From positions 62,001 through 126,000 of the forward strand of contig CAZKBS010000002.1 of NCBI GenBank assembly GCA_964551435.1: DNA of 64,000 bases, in the 5' to 3' direction. Shown in pieces: positions 52,865 to 61,482 of the stretch. The translations under genes and the position numbers were made by a program. The stretch is from UBA2020 sp964551435 (GTDB lineage: Bacteria; Pseudomonadota; Alphaproteobacteria; Micavibrionales; UBA2020). The notes under the pieces are model-generated. The model made no database searches. It was not told the origin of the DNA and saw nothing but the letters and a program-made list of their open reading frames with translations. Position 1 is the stretch's first letter. Each line of letters begins with the position of its first letter.

Positions 52865-54931
52865 ATGCCAGCCGTAAACCCTGAAACCTTTGTTTCTGCC
52901 ATGGCGAAAGCTGAAGGCTTTAACAGCTTTATGCCAAGTCGCGCTTTGAAAGATGCGTGGCGAGAAATGGCTGTCACTTTCAATGACTGCATCGAAGGTA
53001 AGATAAAGCAGGACAAATGGGATGATTGGGCTGTCTGGTTTAAGGAGCGTGGGTTTTTGCCTGATGCTCAATGGAATGTCCTGACACTCCCCACAGGGAC
53101 AGGTAAGACCCAAGGGGTTATCCACTATTGCGCCCTTCTTTCACAGACAGAAAATCCGACAGGCGTTCTTATTATCACTAAGTTCACGGATGAGGTTGAG
53201 CGTATCGCCGTACAGATAAATGCGCTTGTAGGCAAAGACGTTGCTTTTACAGACCATACTAAGAAAAAGGATAAAAAACGTCTTTCACGGGAAGAGATGG
53301 ATGAAGCGCCTATCCTTATCATCACTCATGCAGCATACCAGATCGCCCTGAAAGCAAGCGTAGAAGATAAAGATTCACCAGAGAGATGGAGGGGATTTAC
53401 CACATGGAAAAAGGGGCAGCGTGGCCTTGTCATCATAGACGAATGTCTTGATGTCGTCGAACCTGTTGAAATAACGCTGGATACTTTGAGGATGATACGG
53501 GGATGGATTCCGTATATGTGGGAGGGTTCGGAAATAGCAGGGTCTCTGGATAAACTGATCGAGCAGTTTATTAAATGGGAATCTGAATATCAGCAAGAAT
53601 ACACAAGCGAAAAAATATCTCCGCCTCATTGGAGCTTTCTAGACATAGGTGCAATTGCACTTCTTGGCCGTGAACTTCGTAAGTTACCCCTCGCCAAGAT
53701 GATAACAGGCCGTAAAGATAAGGGCGCGATGTTTCTTAGGTGTACTGAGCTATTCTCGGATATTTTGTATCTACTTTATCATCCGAGCATCTGCCAGAAG
53801 AAAGACGGTATTATTCGATTGCGATCTGCTTATATTGGGCTTCCGCTACATATCAACAATGCGGTTGTTTTAGACGCTACGGCAAAACTCAACAAGATTT
53901 ACAATATGGCGGGAGTATTGCCTTATTTTCGAGATATTCCTAAGAACGCCCGCAGTTATAAAAATGTTTCCCTCCACCTTCACTACGGGGCAAAAAACAG
54001 TAAATATGCCTTAACGGAAATGGAAGCAGAGGCAGATGAAAACATCCTGTTCGATCCTATAAAATCTCTTCAGCCAGCAATTAAAAAGAACGAAAAAGTT
54101 CTTATAGTAACTTTTAAGAAAGTTGTAAAAAAGCTGTCGGCTTTATTGAAGCAAGAGGGATATAAGAATTTCTCTACTGCATACTGGGGAAACCTTAATG
54201 GAAAGAATAACTGGCAGGATTACGAAACAATTGTTTTATATGGCATACCAAGACTTGATGACGTTACCGTAGAGAATGCCGAGCTTGCGTTCGATCTTTG
54301 GCACATGGAAACACAGAACAAGTTTTCATTACCAGATGCTCTTATCAACCCGGATGCAGAGCTGATAGAGATTGCTCCGCAACAATGGGCATATGATGAT
54401 ACCGGTAGTCAGTCCATTGAGAGCTATCTTGAATACGGTGAATATCAGCAAGGCTTTACAGCTTCCGAGGTGATTCAAGCAATCAACAGGATTAGATGCC
54501 GCAGGGTGGTGGATGGCAAAGGGAACTGCGAACCCTGCAAGGTATACCTTTTGCTTAAAAAGGGAGAAACCGACCCGCTCGAAAAAGCTATCCTTGATGC
54601 TATTCGTTCAGAGATGCCGGACATACAGGAGGTAGCTCCTGTTCACTTGGAAACTAAGGACAACGACAAACTGACGAATAAGAATGTTCTCGTTTTGAAT
54701 TTCTTCAGAGAACTAGAGAAAGGAGAGCATCAAGCTAAGGCAATTAAGGAAAAAGTGACGGCTTTAGGAGCCTTCTCCTATCGCACCGTTGAAAGGATAT
54801 TTGAAGAAATCGCTAATGCTGAAGCTACGAAATTTCTTCCAGATAGCCTCGTGGCGCAAGAAATGATGAGGATTGCGCGGTATGCGCCTGAGAGAGGAAA
54901 ACACGCTAAGAGTATTTATATTAGACTCTGA
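52850..54931 (+). CDS. SF2-helicase-like ATPase of the element, 693 aa
   Basis: Walker A is LPTGTGKTQGV at 80-90. The Walker B box is LVIIDECL at 193-200 (DECL instead of DEAD/DEAH). Motif III-like VVLDATAKL is at 339-347, a YWGNLNGKNNWQDYETIVLY segment near 445-464 resembles the fork-helicase motif IV-V region, and motif VI is QAINRIRCRR at 543-552. The C-terminal 80 residues look like a winged-helix end. The start is TTG 52850 (AGGA before it) or ATG 52865. Related proteins occur on plasmids and phages, but no named family is certain. It could act in element replication or in defence. Confidence 0.75.
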   Translation: MSELKMPAVNPETFVSAMAKAEGFNSFMPSRALKDAWREMAVTFNDCIEGKIKQDKWDDWAVWFKERGFLPDAQWNVLTLPTGTGKTQGVIHYCALLSQTENPTGVLIITKFTDEVERIAVQINALVGKDVAFTDHTKKKDKKRLSREEMDEAPILIITHAAYQIALKASVEDKDSPERWRGFTTWKKGQRGLVIIDECLDVVEPVEITLDTLRMIRGWIPYMWEGSEIAGSLDKLIEQFIKWESEYQQEYTSEKISPPHWSFLDIGAIALLGRELRKLPLAKMITGRKDKGAMFLRCTELFSDILYLLYHPSICQKKDGIIRLRSAYIGLPLHINNAVVLDATAKLNKIYNMAGVLPYFRDIPKNARSYKNVSLHLHYGAKNSKYALTEMEAEADENILFDPIKSLQPAIKKNEKVLIVTFKKVVKKLSALLKQEGYKNFSTAYWGNLNGKNNWQDYETIVLYGIPRLDDVTVENAELAFDLWHMETQNKFSLPDALINPDAELIEIAPQQWAYDDTGSQSIESYLEYGEYQQGFTASEVIQAINRIRCRRVVDGKGNCEPCKVYLLLKKGETDPLEKAILDAIRSEMPDIQEVAPVHLETKDNDKLTNKNVLVLNFFRELEKGEHQAKAIKEKVTALGAFSYRTVERIFEEIANAEATKFLPDSLVAQEMMRIARYAPERGKHAKSIYIRL

Positions 54932-54963
54932 ACTGCGGAGCATTTATCTTGTTTGGCGAGAAT

Positions 54964-54995
54964 GAGTAATAAATGTTTATGAAGGCTTATTACTC
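54964..54995 (+). promoter_or_regulatory. Perfect 9-bp inverted repeat
   Basis: GAGTAATAA (54964-54972) and TTATTACTC (54987-54995) flank 14 bases in the 81-base gap between the helicase-like and membrane-protein genes. It is a possible operator or weak terminator; the next ATG is 17 bases further on. Confidence 0.45.
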
Positions 54996-55012
54996 CATGT
55001 GAGGTTTTTTCT

Positions 55013-55687
55013 ATGATTGAAAATATTTTTGTCAATCTGATTGTGCAGGCTTATCATGTACTCGACACGCTGAGTTCCTTTTTCGAGGGAGTAAAAGAAA
55101 GAGTTAATTTTTTAACGCTAATAGACTGGATGTTTCAGCTCCCTTATTTGATTGGTATGGGGGTTGGCGTTATTATTGGACTATTTTCTTTAAATAAATT
55201 GTTGGTGCGCCTGTTCATGGGGCATGAGGTTTCTACATTTGGCGTAGTTGAAAATCCCCCCAAGCTATCCGGCAAACAAATTGCCACCCTAAAGGAATCT
55301 TTATATTGGTGGAATCGTCAGTGTGATAGATGGTACATCACCGAACCGTCTTCAGTTGATAAGATATACACGGCTAGAAAGATAAATCTGGTTGATGTCC
55401 AAAGAATAAGCGATGCAATTAGACATGGAGATATGTTTGTTAAGATATCAAAAAAAGATAAAGCTAAATTCAAGCTTCTTGATGAGTGTCTGGTTAAAAC
55501 AGAGCGTCTACTTATAGATGAGATTAACTACAAGAAGACGCATGCTAAGGTTATTGATGAACTCGATACTCTAAGCAAGCAGTTGAAGATCACCCATTAT
55601 GCGGCTATGGCCGCTATTGCATCGGCTGTTGCAACAGGAGTTATGGCGTATATGAGCTACTCGGAAGCTATTAACCCTTGCCGCTAG
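55013..55687 (+). CDS. Membrane protein of the element, 224 aa
   Basis: The start ATG 55013 is preceded by GTGAGG. A membrane helix lies near 44-66 (LPYLIGMGVGVIIGLFSLNK) and a second near the C-terminus (AAMAAIASAVATGVMAYMSY). Between them is a soluble Lys-rich helical domain (LKESLYWWNRQCDRWYITEP). AT-rich relative to the host. No family is recognised. Confidence 0.65.
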   Translation: MIENIFVNLIVQAYHVLDTLSSFFEGVKERVNFLTLIDWMFQLPYLIGMGVGVIIGLFSLNKLLVRLFMGHEVSTFGVVENPPKLSGKQIATLKESLYWWNRQCDRWYITEPSSVDKIYTARKINLVDVQRISDAIRHGDMFVKISKKDKAKFKLLDECLVKTERLLIDEINYKKTHAKVIDELDTLSKQLKITHYAAMAAIASAVATGVMAYMSYSEAINPCR

Positions 55688-56116
55688 CGGAGGATAATCC
55701 TTTTTATATGACAGTCCTCATTTTATCTTCTATAGGAGGTTTTGTCGGAATTAAGGCCTGACGAGCAGAAAAAATGGCATAAAAATCCGCGACAGCTCAC
55801 TTAAACATACACGCGCCGAAGTTCCCCCGTGCCACCCCGTGCTAACGCGCAAGGCTGCAACGTAAACAACAAGCATAACCCATTTCTGGCGCGGCCCGCT
55901 CCGAGTCATTACGGACTCGCTGGATAGGGTGCGCGGTTTTCTGGCTATCCCACTAGCCGAAAAACCAGAGGGCATTCAGCGGCTCTTAAAACGCGAATTA
56001 GCCATATTGACATTTTGGCGCATCTGGTGTGACAATAGGGTGTGACATTGATTAACCCTGCCTTGAATTTGTAAGGCTATATCAATGGCTTAATAAGCAC
56101 TGGTCGCTAGGTCGGC
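55688..56116. other. Non-coding right end of the element
   Basis: This 429-base stretch has no gene I can support. It contains the second TTG-start leader copy (55731-55756), opening a 20-codon frame that looks like a gene remnant; a GC-rich stretch at 55850-55960; and, at 56026-56034 and 56039-56047, two GGTGTGACA repeats that mirror those near attL. Confidence 0.6.
56026..56047 (+). repeat. Paired GGTGTGACA sites inside attR
   Basis: Two exact copies, starting 13 bases apart, as in the attL pair. They are 70 bases from attR. Candidate recombinase arm sites. Confidence 0.55.
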
Positions 56117-56136
56117 AATCCCTCCCTCGCTACCAA
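56117..56136 (+). repeat. attR of the tRNA-Met element
   Basis: Second exact copy of the 20-bp tRNA 3' end. The sequence upstream of it does not extend the tRNA, so it is only the core. Confidence 0.92.
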
Positions 56137-56145
56137 TACTTCATC

Positions 56146-56177
56146 AAAAAAGCCGGACAATACTGTCCGGCTTTTTG
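56146..56177. terminator. Intrinsic terminator beside attR
   Basis: AAAAGCCGGACA (56147-56158) pairs with TGTCCGGCTTTT (56163-56174), followed by a T-rich tail; A-run before, so it can act both ways. It ends the minus-strand gene? No: it lies beyond that gene's stop at 56195 and serves it. Before integration it would have stood about ten bases after the tRNA-Met gene. Confidence 0.88.
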
Positions 56178-56194
56178 TTTTTAAACCGCAGAAT

Positions 56195-57001
56195 TTAAAC
56201 CGTGATATCCAGCGAGGATTGCTGGGGTGGCGTTGACGGACTGCCCGAGGTATCGGCAACGGGCGCTACGCTCTCGCCGCCGGCGGCGGCGGCAGGCGTT
56301 TCGCTGCCCGCGGTCTCCGGCGCGGTGGTTGCCGCTGCCGGTACGCCGCCCGTCGTGAAATCGGAAATCGCCTGCGCAATCTCGCCAAGACGGCGATCAG
56401 ACTGATAATAGTTCAGGTCGAAATATTTACCCATCATGCGCAGCGGGCCTTTTTGCGCTAGCAACAGCTTTTTGAGGTCTTTGGTCATCAACTCGACGCG
56501 GTTGATAAAATCCTGGTCGCGCGCGGCGTCATAACCACCGCTGGCCGCTGCAGCTTCGCTGGAGATTTCAACAGTATCCCCGCCCTCGCCGTTACCGCTC
56601 GACACAGCCGTCGTCGTACCACCGCGTCCGGCGATATAATCATTCACCGCGGTTTGCAATTCCTTGACAATCTGGTTGATGGCGCTGGCGATTTTACGCG
56701 GATTGCTTTTGGCGTCGATATTCTGTTTCAGCGCGCGGGTGGCGTCCGTCAAAAAAAGAGTTTTGCGATCAGCCGAAGCGATTTTTTTCTGTTCATCGCT
56801 CAGCGTGGTATCCGCCGCGATTTTGTTCTGCGCGACGGTTTCGTTATACCGTTTGGATTTGAACATGCTCAGCTTGAAGGCGTCATTGCCAAAAAGAGAG
56901 CCCACGTTTTGAAACAGCAAATCCGTTTTGCCCGCTATCTTATATTTATAAGTAGAGGCAAACTTTAAAGTCGCTGAACTCAATTTAGGCGTGCTAGCCA
57001 T
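56195..57001 (-). CDS. Hypothetical protein, 268 aa
   Basis: The N-terminal 190 residues are helical and Lys/Ala-rich (KIAADTTLSDEQKKIASADR), with a Gly/Ser-rich break near 125-150. The C-terminal 70 residues are Ala/Pro/Ser/Gly-rich low complexity (TAPETAGSETPAAAAGGES). There is no signal peptide at the N-terminus (MASTPKLSSATLKFASTYKY). A cytosolic or exported structural protein is possible, but no family is recognised. It lies downstream of the RND genes, 85 bases away. Confidence 0.6.
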   Translation of the reverse strand: MASTPKLSSATLKFASTYKYKIAGKTDLLFQNVGSLFGNDAFKLSMFKSKRYNETVAQNKIAADTTLSDEQKKIASADRKTLFLTDATRALKQNIDAKSNPRKIASAINQIVKELQTAVNDYIAGRGGTTTAVSSGNGEGGDTVEISSEAAAASGGYDAARDQDFINRVELMTKDLKKLLLAQKGPLRMMGKYFDLNYYQSDRRLGEIAQAISDFTTGGVPAAATTAPETAGSETPAAAAGGESVAPVADTSGSPSTPPQQSSLDITV

Positions 57002-57086
57002 TCTGGTGCACCTTCTGCTGACAGGCTACTGCCCTATATTTTAGTTTATCCGGCTTTTCGTTAATTTTTCATTAAGAATGCAAGGT

Positions 57087-60000
57087 TTATGTTTTATGGG
57101 CGTATTCTTCGAGCTGTTTTTCGAGTTTTTGCGCGATTTCGACGGGTGAGCCCGTGCGCACCGCCAAAATCCGGTACATCATCGGCACAACGAAAATCGT
57201 GAGCAGGATAGACAGGCAAAGCCCCCCGATAATCACGACGCCGATCACAAAACGACTTTCCGCCCCCGCGCCGCTGGCCATGATGAGCGGCACCGCCCCC
57301 ATGATGGTGGTGGCCGTGGTCATGATAATCGGGCGCAGGCGTTTGGCGGCGGCCTCGAGGATGGCATCGCGGAACGCAACCCCCTCGTCACGCAGCTGGT
57401 TGATGAACTCCACAATCAGGATACCGTTCTTGGCGGACAAGCCGACAAGAATGATAAGACCGATCTGGCTATAGATATTCAGCGTCTCCCCCGTCGCCCA
57501 CAGGCTGAGCAACGCCCCCGTAACCGCCATGGGTACAGTTAGCATGATGATGAAGGGGTGCACAAAGCTTTCGAACTGCCCCGCCAGCGCCAGATAAACT
57601 ACCAATAACGCAAGCGCGAAGACAATATATATAGAGCTGCCGGATTCACGCAGGTCGAGGGATTCCCCTTTATAGTCATAGCTGGCGCCGGGTGGCAAAT
57701 CTTCGCGCACCACGTTTTCAAGGTAATCGAGCGCATCGTCGAGCGAATACCCCTCCGCCAATCCCGCCTGCAGCGTAATCGCCCGCACGCGGTTATAGCG
57801 GTTGAGGGTGGTTGCGTCGGCAAATTCGTTCAGCGTCACAAAACTCGATAGCGGTACCAGTTCACCGGTGCGGCTGGAGCGCACAAACGTATTGGTGATA
57901 TCCAGCGGGCTGCTTTTGCCCACCTTCTCGCTTTCAAGGATGACATCGTATTCGCGGCCGCGTTCGATAAACGTGGTCACGCGGCGCGAGCCCATCATGG
58001 TTTCCAACGTCCGCCCGATGACCGAAACTGGCACGCCCAGATCCGCCGCCTGATCGCGGTCGATGCTGATACTGATTTGCGGCTTGGTCTCGTAATAATC
58101 GTGGTCAATCTCGATAAGTCCGGGGTTTTGCCGCGCACGCTCTAGCAGGATATCGCGCCATTCCAGCAAATCCTCGTAGCTGGGACCGCCCAGTACGAAT
58201 TGCACGGGCTTTTGCGCCCCGCCGCCAAAAGCACGACGCACCGTCGAGGTCACACGCACACCGGGAATATCTTCGGCCAGACGCCGCGCTTCGTCCATAT
58301 AAAACCAGATGGGCTTGCGCTGGCTCCAGTCCGACATCACAAAAGTCCCGCGCGCATCATTAAATGACGATGTTGAACCGAAGCTGCCGGGCGCGCGCAT
58401 CAGCATGCGCTGCACCGCGCCTTCCTCGACGAAAGGCATCAGGCGTTTTTCAAACTCGCCCAGATGTTCCATGATATAGTTATAGGATGCCCCCTCCGGC
58501 CCGCGGATAAGGATGTTGAAAGCGCCGCGGTCTTCGCGCGGCGCGAATTCGGATGGTATCTGGTTGAACAGCCAGCCCGCCCCCGCAAACACGGCAAACA
58601 TCGCCAGAATACCGGCGAAGCTGTGATCCAGAATCTTATCCAGTACGCGCAGGTATAAGTTTTTTAGCTTTTCAAAACTATCGTCCACAAAACGGTTGAA
58701 GCGCCCCGGATTGTCTTCGTGCCGCAGCAGTTTGGAGCAGAGCATCGGCGTCAGCGTCAGCGCCACGAAAGCCGACAGCACGATGGCGGCCGTCATGGCG
58801 ACGGCAAATTCCGAAAACAGCCGCCCGACATCCCCCTCCAGCAGGGTAATCGGCAGAAAAACCGCCACCAGCACAACCGTGGTTGCGATGACGGCAAAAC
58901 CGACCTGACGCGTACCGCGGAAAGCAGCGACCAGTTTAGGCTCCCCCATTTCCACGCGGCGATAGGCGTTTTCAACCACGATAATCGCATCATCGACCAC
59001 CAGACCAATCGCCAGAATAAGCGCCAGCAGGGTCAAAAGGTTGATGGTAAAGCCCATCGCATAAAGGATGATACAGCTGCCAATCAGCGACGCCGGCACC
59101 GCCAGAAACGGGATAAGGGTGACGCGCATGGAGCCGAGGAAGGCGTACATGATGATGCCCACCAGAATAACCGTGATGCCGAGCGTCAGATATACTTCGT
59201 GCACGGCGGCTTCGATGAACACGCTGCTGTCATAGCTTTGCGCAAGACGCATGTTGGACGGCAGGCCCTGATTGACAATCGCCATTTCCTTTTTGGCCAC
59301 GCGCGCCACGTCCAGCGTATTGGCCTTGGACTGTTTGATGATACCGATACCCACCATCGGCACGCCGTTGCCGCGCAGGGTGCCGCGCTCTTCCTCCGCC
59401 GCGACCTCGACACGCGCCACATCGCCAAGGCGCACCAGATACCCGCCCGCATCTGATGTGCCGCGCGACAGCACCAGCTGGCGGAAATCATCCGCTGTCG
59501 CATAGCCGCGCTGCACGCGCAGGGTAAAGTCGTTTTTCTCGGATTCAATACTGCCGGCCGGAAGCTCCACGTTTTCGGTGCGCAGCGCGGTTTCGATATC
59601 TTCCACCGTCAGGCCGCGCGCGGCTAGTTTCACGCGGTCAATCCAGATGCGCATCGAAATATCCCTTGCGCCGCCGATTTGCACCCGCGCCACGCCGTCC
59701 AGCGCGGAAAAACGGTCTTCGAGATAACGGCGGGCATAGTCGGTGAGTTCGATGATGCTCATCCCCTCGCCCTGCAGGTTCATCCACATGATGACATCGT
59801 CATCGGAATCCGCCTTCTGGATATCCGGCGGGTCGGCTTCTTCGGGCAGGTCATCCAGCACGCCCGACACACGGTCGCGGATATCGTTGGCGGCGGCGTC
59901 AATATCGCGGTTGACGTCGAATTGCACCGTGATGCGCGAAGAACCGTCGCGGCTTTGGGATGTGATATTGCGCACCCCCTCGATACCAGCGATGCGCTTT

Positions 60001-60203
60001 TCGATGACTTCGGTGATGCGTGTTTCGACGACGTTGGCCGCCGCCCCAGCGTAATTTGTATCAATCGACACCACGGGCGGGTCAATCGCCGGATATTCGC
60101 GCAGCGGCAGACGGTCAAAACACAAAAGCCCGAAGGCGACCAGCAGCATGCTCAGCACGCTGGCAAAAACCGGACGGCGGACGGAAATATCTGAAATCAC
60201 CAT
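57087..60203 (-). CDS. RND efflux transporter permease (AcrB/MexB-like, HAE1)
   Basis: A 1038-residue inner-membrane pump subunit with twelve membrane helices. It opens ISDISVRRPVFASVLSMLLV as the family does. The porter-domain segments REYPAIDPPVVSIDT and VTVQF-like (ITVQFDVNRDIDAAANDIRD) are present. The proton-relay Asp pair is in ILAIGLVVDDAIIVVENAYR (TM4). The second half repeats the fold (LIILVGLSAKNGILIVEFI near TM10). It starts three bases after the adaptor gene. No outer-membrane TolC gene lies in the window. The substrates are unknown. Confidence 0.94.
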   Translation of the reverse strand: MVISDISVRRPVFASVLSMLLVAFGLLCFDRLPLREYPAIDPPVVSIDTNYAGAAANVVETRITEVIEKRIAGIEGVRNITSQSRDGSSRITVQFDVNRDIDAAANDIRDRVSGVLDDLPEEADPPDIQKADSDDDVIMWMNLQGEGMSIIELTDYARRYLEDRFSALDGVARVQIGGARDISMRIWIDRVKLAARGLTVEDIETALRTENVELPAGSIESEKNDFTLRVQRGYATADDFRQLVLSRGTSDAGGYLVRLGDVARVEVAAEEERGTLRGNGVPMVGIGIIKQSKANTLDVARVAKKEMAIVNQGLPSNMRLAQSYDSSVFIEAAVHEVYLTLGITVILVGIIMYAFLGSMRVTLIPFLAVPASLIGSCIILYAMGFTINLLTLLALILAIGLVVDDAIIVVENAYRRVEMGEPKLVAAFRGTRQVGFAVIATTVVLVAVFLPITLLEGDVGRLFSEFAVAMTAAIVLSAFVALTLTPMLCSKLLRHEDNPGRFNRFVDDSFEKLKNLYLRVLDKILDHSFAGILAMFAVFAGAGWLFNQIPSEFAPREDRGAFNILIRGPEGASYNYIMEHLGEFEKRLMPFVEEGAVQRMLMRAPGSFGSTSSFNDARGTFVMSDWSQRKPIWFYMDEARRLAEDIPGVRVTSTVRRAFGGGAQKPVQFVLGGPSYEDLLEWRDILLERARQNPGLIEIDHDYYETKPQISISIDRDQAADLGVPVSVIGRTLETMMGSRRVTTFIERGREYDVILESEKVGKSSPLDITNTFVRSSRTGELVPLSSFVTLNEFADATTLNRYNRVRAITLQAGLAEGYSLDDALDYLENVVREDLPPGASYDYKGESLDLRESGSSIYIVFALALLVVYLALAGQFESFVHPFIIMLTVPMAVTGALLSLWATGETLNIYSQIGLIILVGLSAKNGILIVEFINQLRDEGVAFRDAILEAAAKRLRPIIMTTATTIMGAVPLIMASGAGAESRFVIGVVIIGGLCLSILLTIFVVPMMYRILAVRTGSPVEIAQKLEKQLEEYAHKT

Positions 60204-60206
60204 CCG

Positions 60207-61355
60207 TCAGGGCCCCTTCGTCTCGGCAGCGGGCGGTATTGGCGCTTCAGGTTCCGGCTCCGGCGCCCTATCGGCATCCGCGCCCCATTCCGGCACACCG
60301 GGTATCACACGCGCGACATCGACAGGTTGGCCGGGACGTACGCGGTTGAGCCCGCGCACAACCACGCGTTCACCCGCATCGACACCTTTGACGATTTCAA
60401 CACGGCCCGGCAGGCGCGCCCCGACCGTGACCTGACGCTCTTCGATTTTGTTGTCAGGCTCGGACACCACTAGCAGGTAATGGTTTTTCTGGCGCTGCAA
60501 AATGCTTTCTTCGGGCAGAATAATGCCGGTTCTTTCGTTTTTAATCAGACGCACGCGCAGCAAAAGGCCCGGCTTCAGCTGGCTGTCGGGGTTTGGCAAT
60601 ATGGCACGCACAAGTACGGATCGCGTCACGGGATCGATACGTGTATTCAAGCTTTCGATCTTGCCGCGGAAAACGCGGCCCGCAAGCGCATCGGATTCCG
60701 CCTCTATCGCCACGCCCGGTTTCAGCGACGGCAGATAGGCCGACGGCACGGTGAAATCGAGTTTGATGCTGCTGATATCGTCCAGCGTCGTAATCACCTG
60801 CCCCGGCTGCACCAGTGCGCCCACGCTGATCATACGGACGCCGACCACCCCGTCAAAAGGCGCGACGATGGTGCGGTAGGCGATGCGCGCCTCTATTTCC
60901 TCTACCTCGCGTTTGGTGATTTCAAGACTGGTCAGGCGCTGGTCATAATCCTGACGCGGCACGGCCTTGTCGCGCAGCAAGCCTTCGAGACGGGCCAGCT
61001 CGCGGTTTTCCTGTTCCAGCCGCGCGCGCGATGCCGCCAGCTGCGCCAGCAGCTCGCGCTGTTCCAGAACGGCAATCACATCGCCCTTGCTGACCTGCTG
61101 GCCATCCGAGAAACGGATTTCGCGCAGAAGGTCGGAAACATTCGCGGTAATATTCACGGATTCAGTCGCGTTTGCGGTGCCCAGCGCCTCGACGCTGTCA
61201 TAGACGCGGCCTTCTTTGGCCAGCGTGACATAGACGGGCGTGAGTGCGGCGGGTTTTCCGGCCGGCTTCTCGGCACGCAGGTGCGATGTACCGTAATACC
61301 CCGCCACCGACAGCGCCGCCACAACGACCAGAGAAACCAGAATTCGTTTTTTCAT
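60207..61355 (-). CDS. RND efflux periplasmic adaptor (membrane fusion protein)
   Basis: A 382-residue partner of the permease downstream. The N-terminus has a signal or anchor segment (ILVSLVVVAALSVAGYYG). A barrel-sandwich/lipoyl half (VSDLLREIRFSDGQQVSKGD) is followed by a coiled-coil hairpin (LAQLAASRARLEQENRELAR) and the second lipoyl half (RTIVAPFDGVVGVRMISVGA). Next is the beta-barrel domain, then a C-terminal Pro/Glu-rich tail. Family symbols such as acrA would over-claim. Confidence 0.92.
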   Translation of the reverse strand: MKKRILVSLVVVAALSVAGYYGTSHLRAEKPAGKPAALTPVYVTLAKEGRVYDSVEALGTANATESVNITANVSDLLREIRFSDGQQVSKGDVIAVLEQRELLAQLAASRARLEQENRELARLEGLLRDKAVPRQDYDQRLTSLEITKREVEEIEARIAYRTIVAPFDGVVGVRMISVGALVQPGQVITTLDDISSIKLDFTVPSAYLPSLKPGVAIEAESDALAGRVFRGKIESLNTRIDPVTRSVLVRAILPNPDSQLKPGLLLRVRLIKNERTGIILPEESILQRQKNHYLLVVSEPDNKIEERQVTVGARLPGRVEIVKGVDAGERVVVRGLNRVRPGQPVDVARVIPGVPEWGADADRAPEPEPEAPIPPAAETKGP

Positions 61356-61482
61356 AGACTGAATGTATCCTGTTTTTCAGGCAAGGAGCCCTGCCCGTAT
61401 CTATTTGAAATGCAAAAATCGCGCCGGTTTGCCCGCGTTCGCATCAGGCCCTCGTTGCTATATGGATGCAGATGGCAAAAAA

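Larger units (their letters stand above)
49816..56136 (+). mobile_element. 6.3 kb tRNA-Met-integrated element
   Basis: Bounded by the 20-bp repeat attL (in the tRNA) and attR. It carries a tyrosine recombinase next to the tRNA, a possible 52-residue protein, a signal-peptide protein, a lipoprotein, an SF2-helicase-like ATPase and a membrane protein. No transfer, capsid, resistance or toxin gene is recognised, so it may be a satellite, a mobilizable island or a decayed prophage. Base composition falls below that of the host in the right two thirds. Confidence 0.9.

Noticed and set aside
55742..55804. 20-codon frame starting TTG at 55742
   Set aside because: Too short to call a gene; kept only as a leader copy or remnant.
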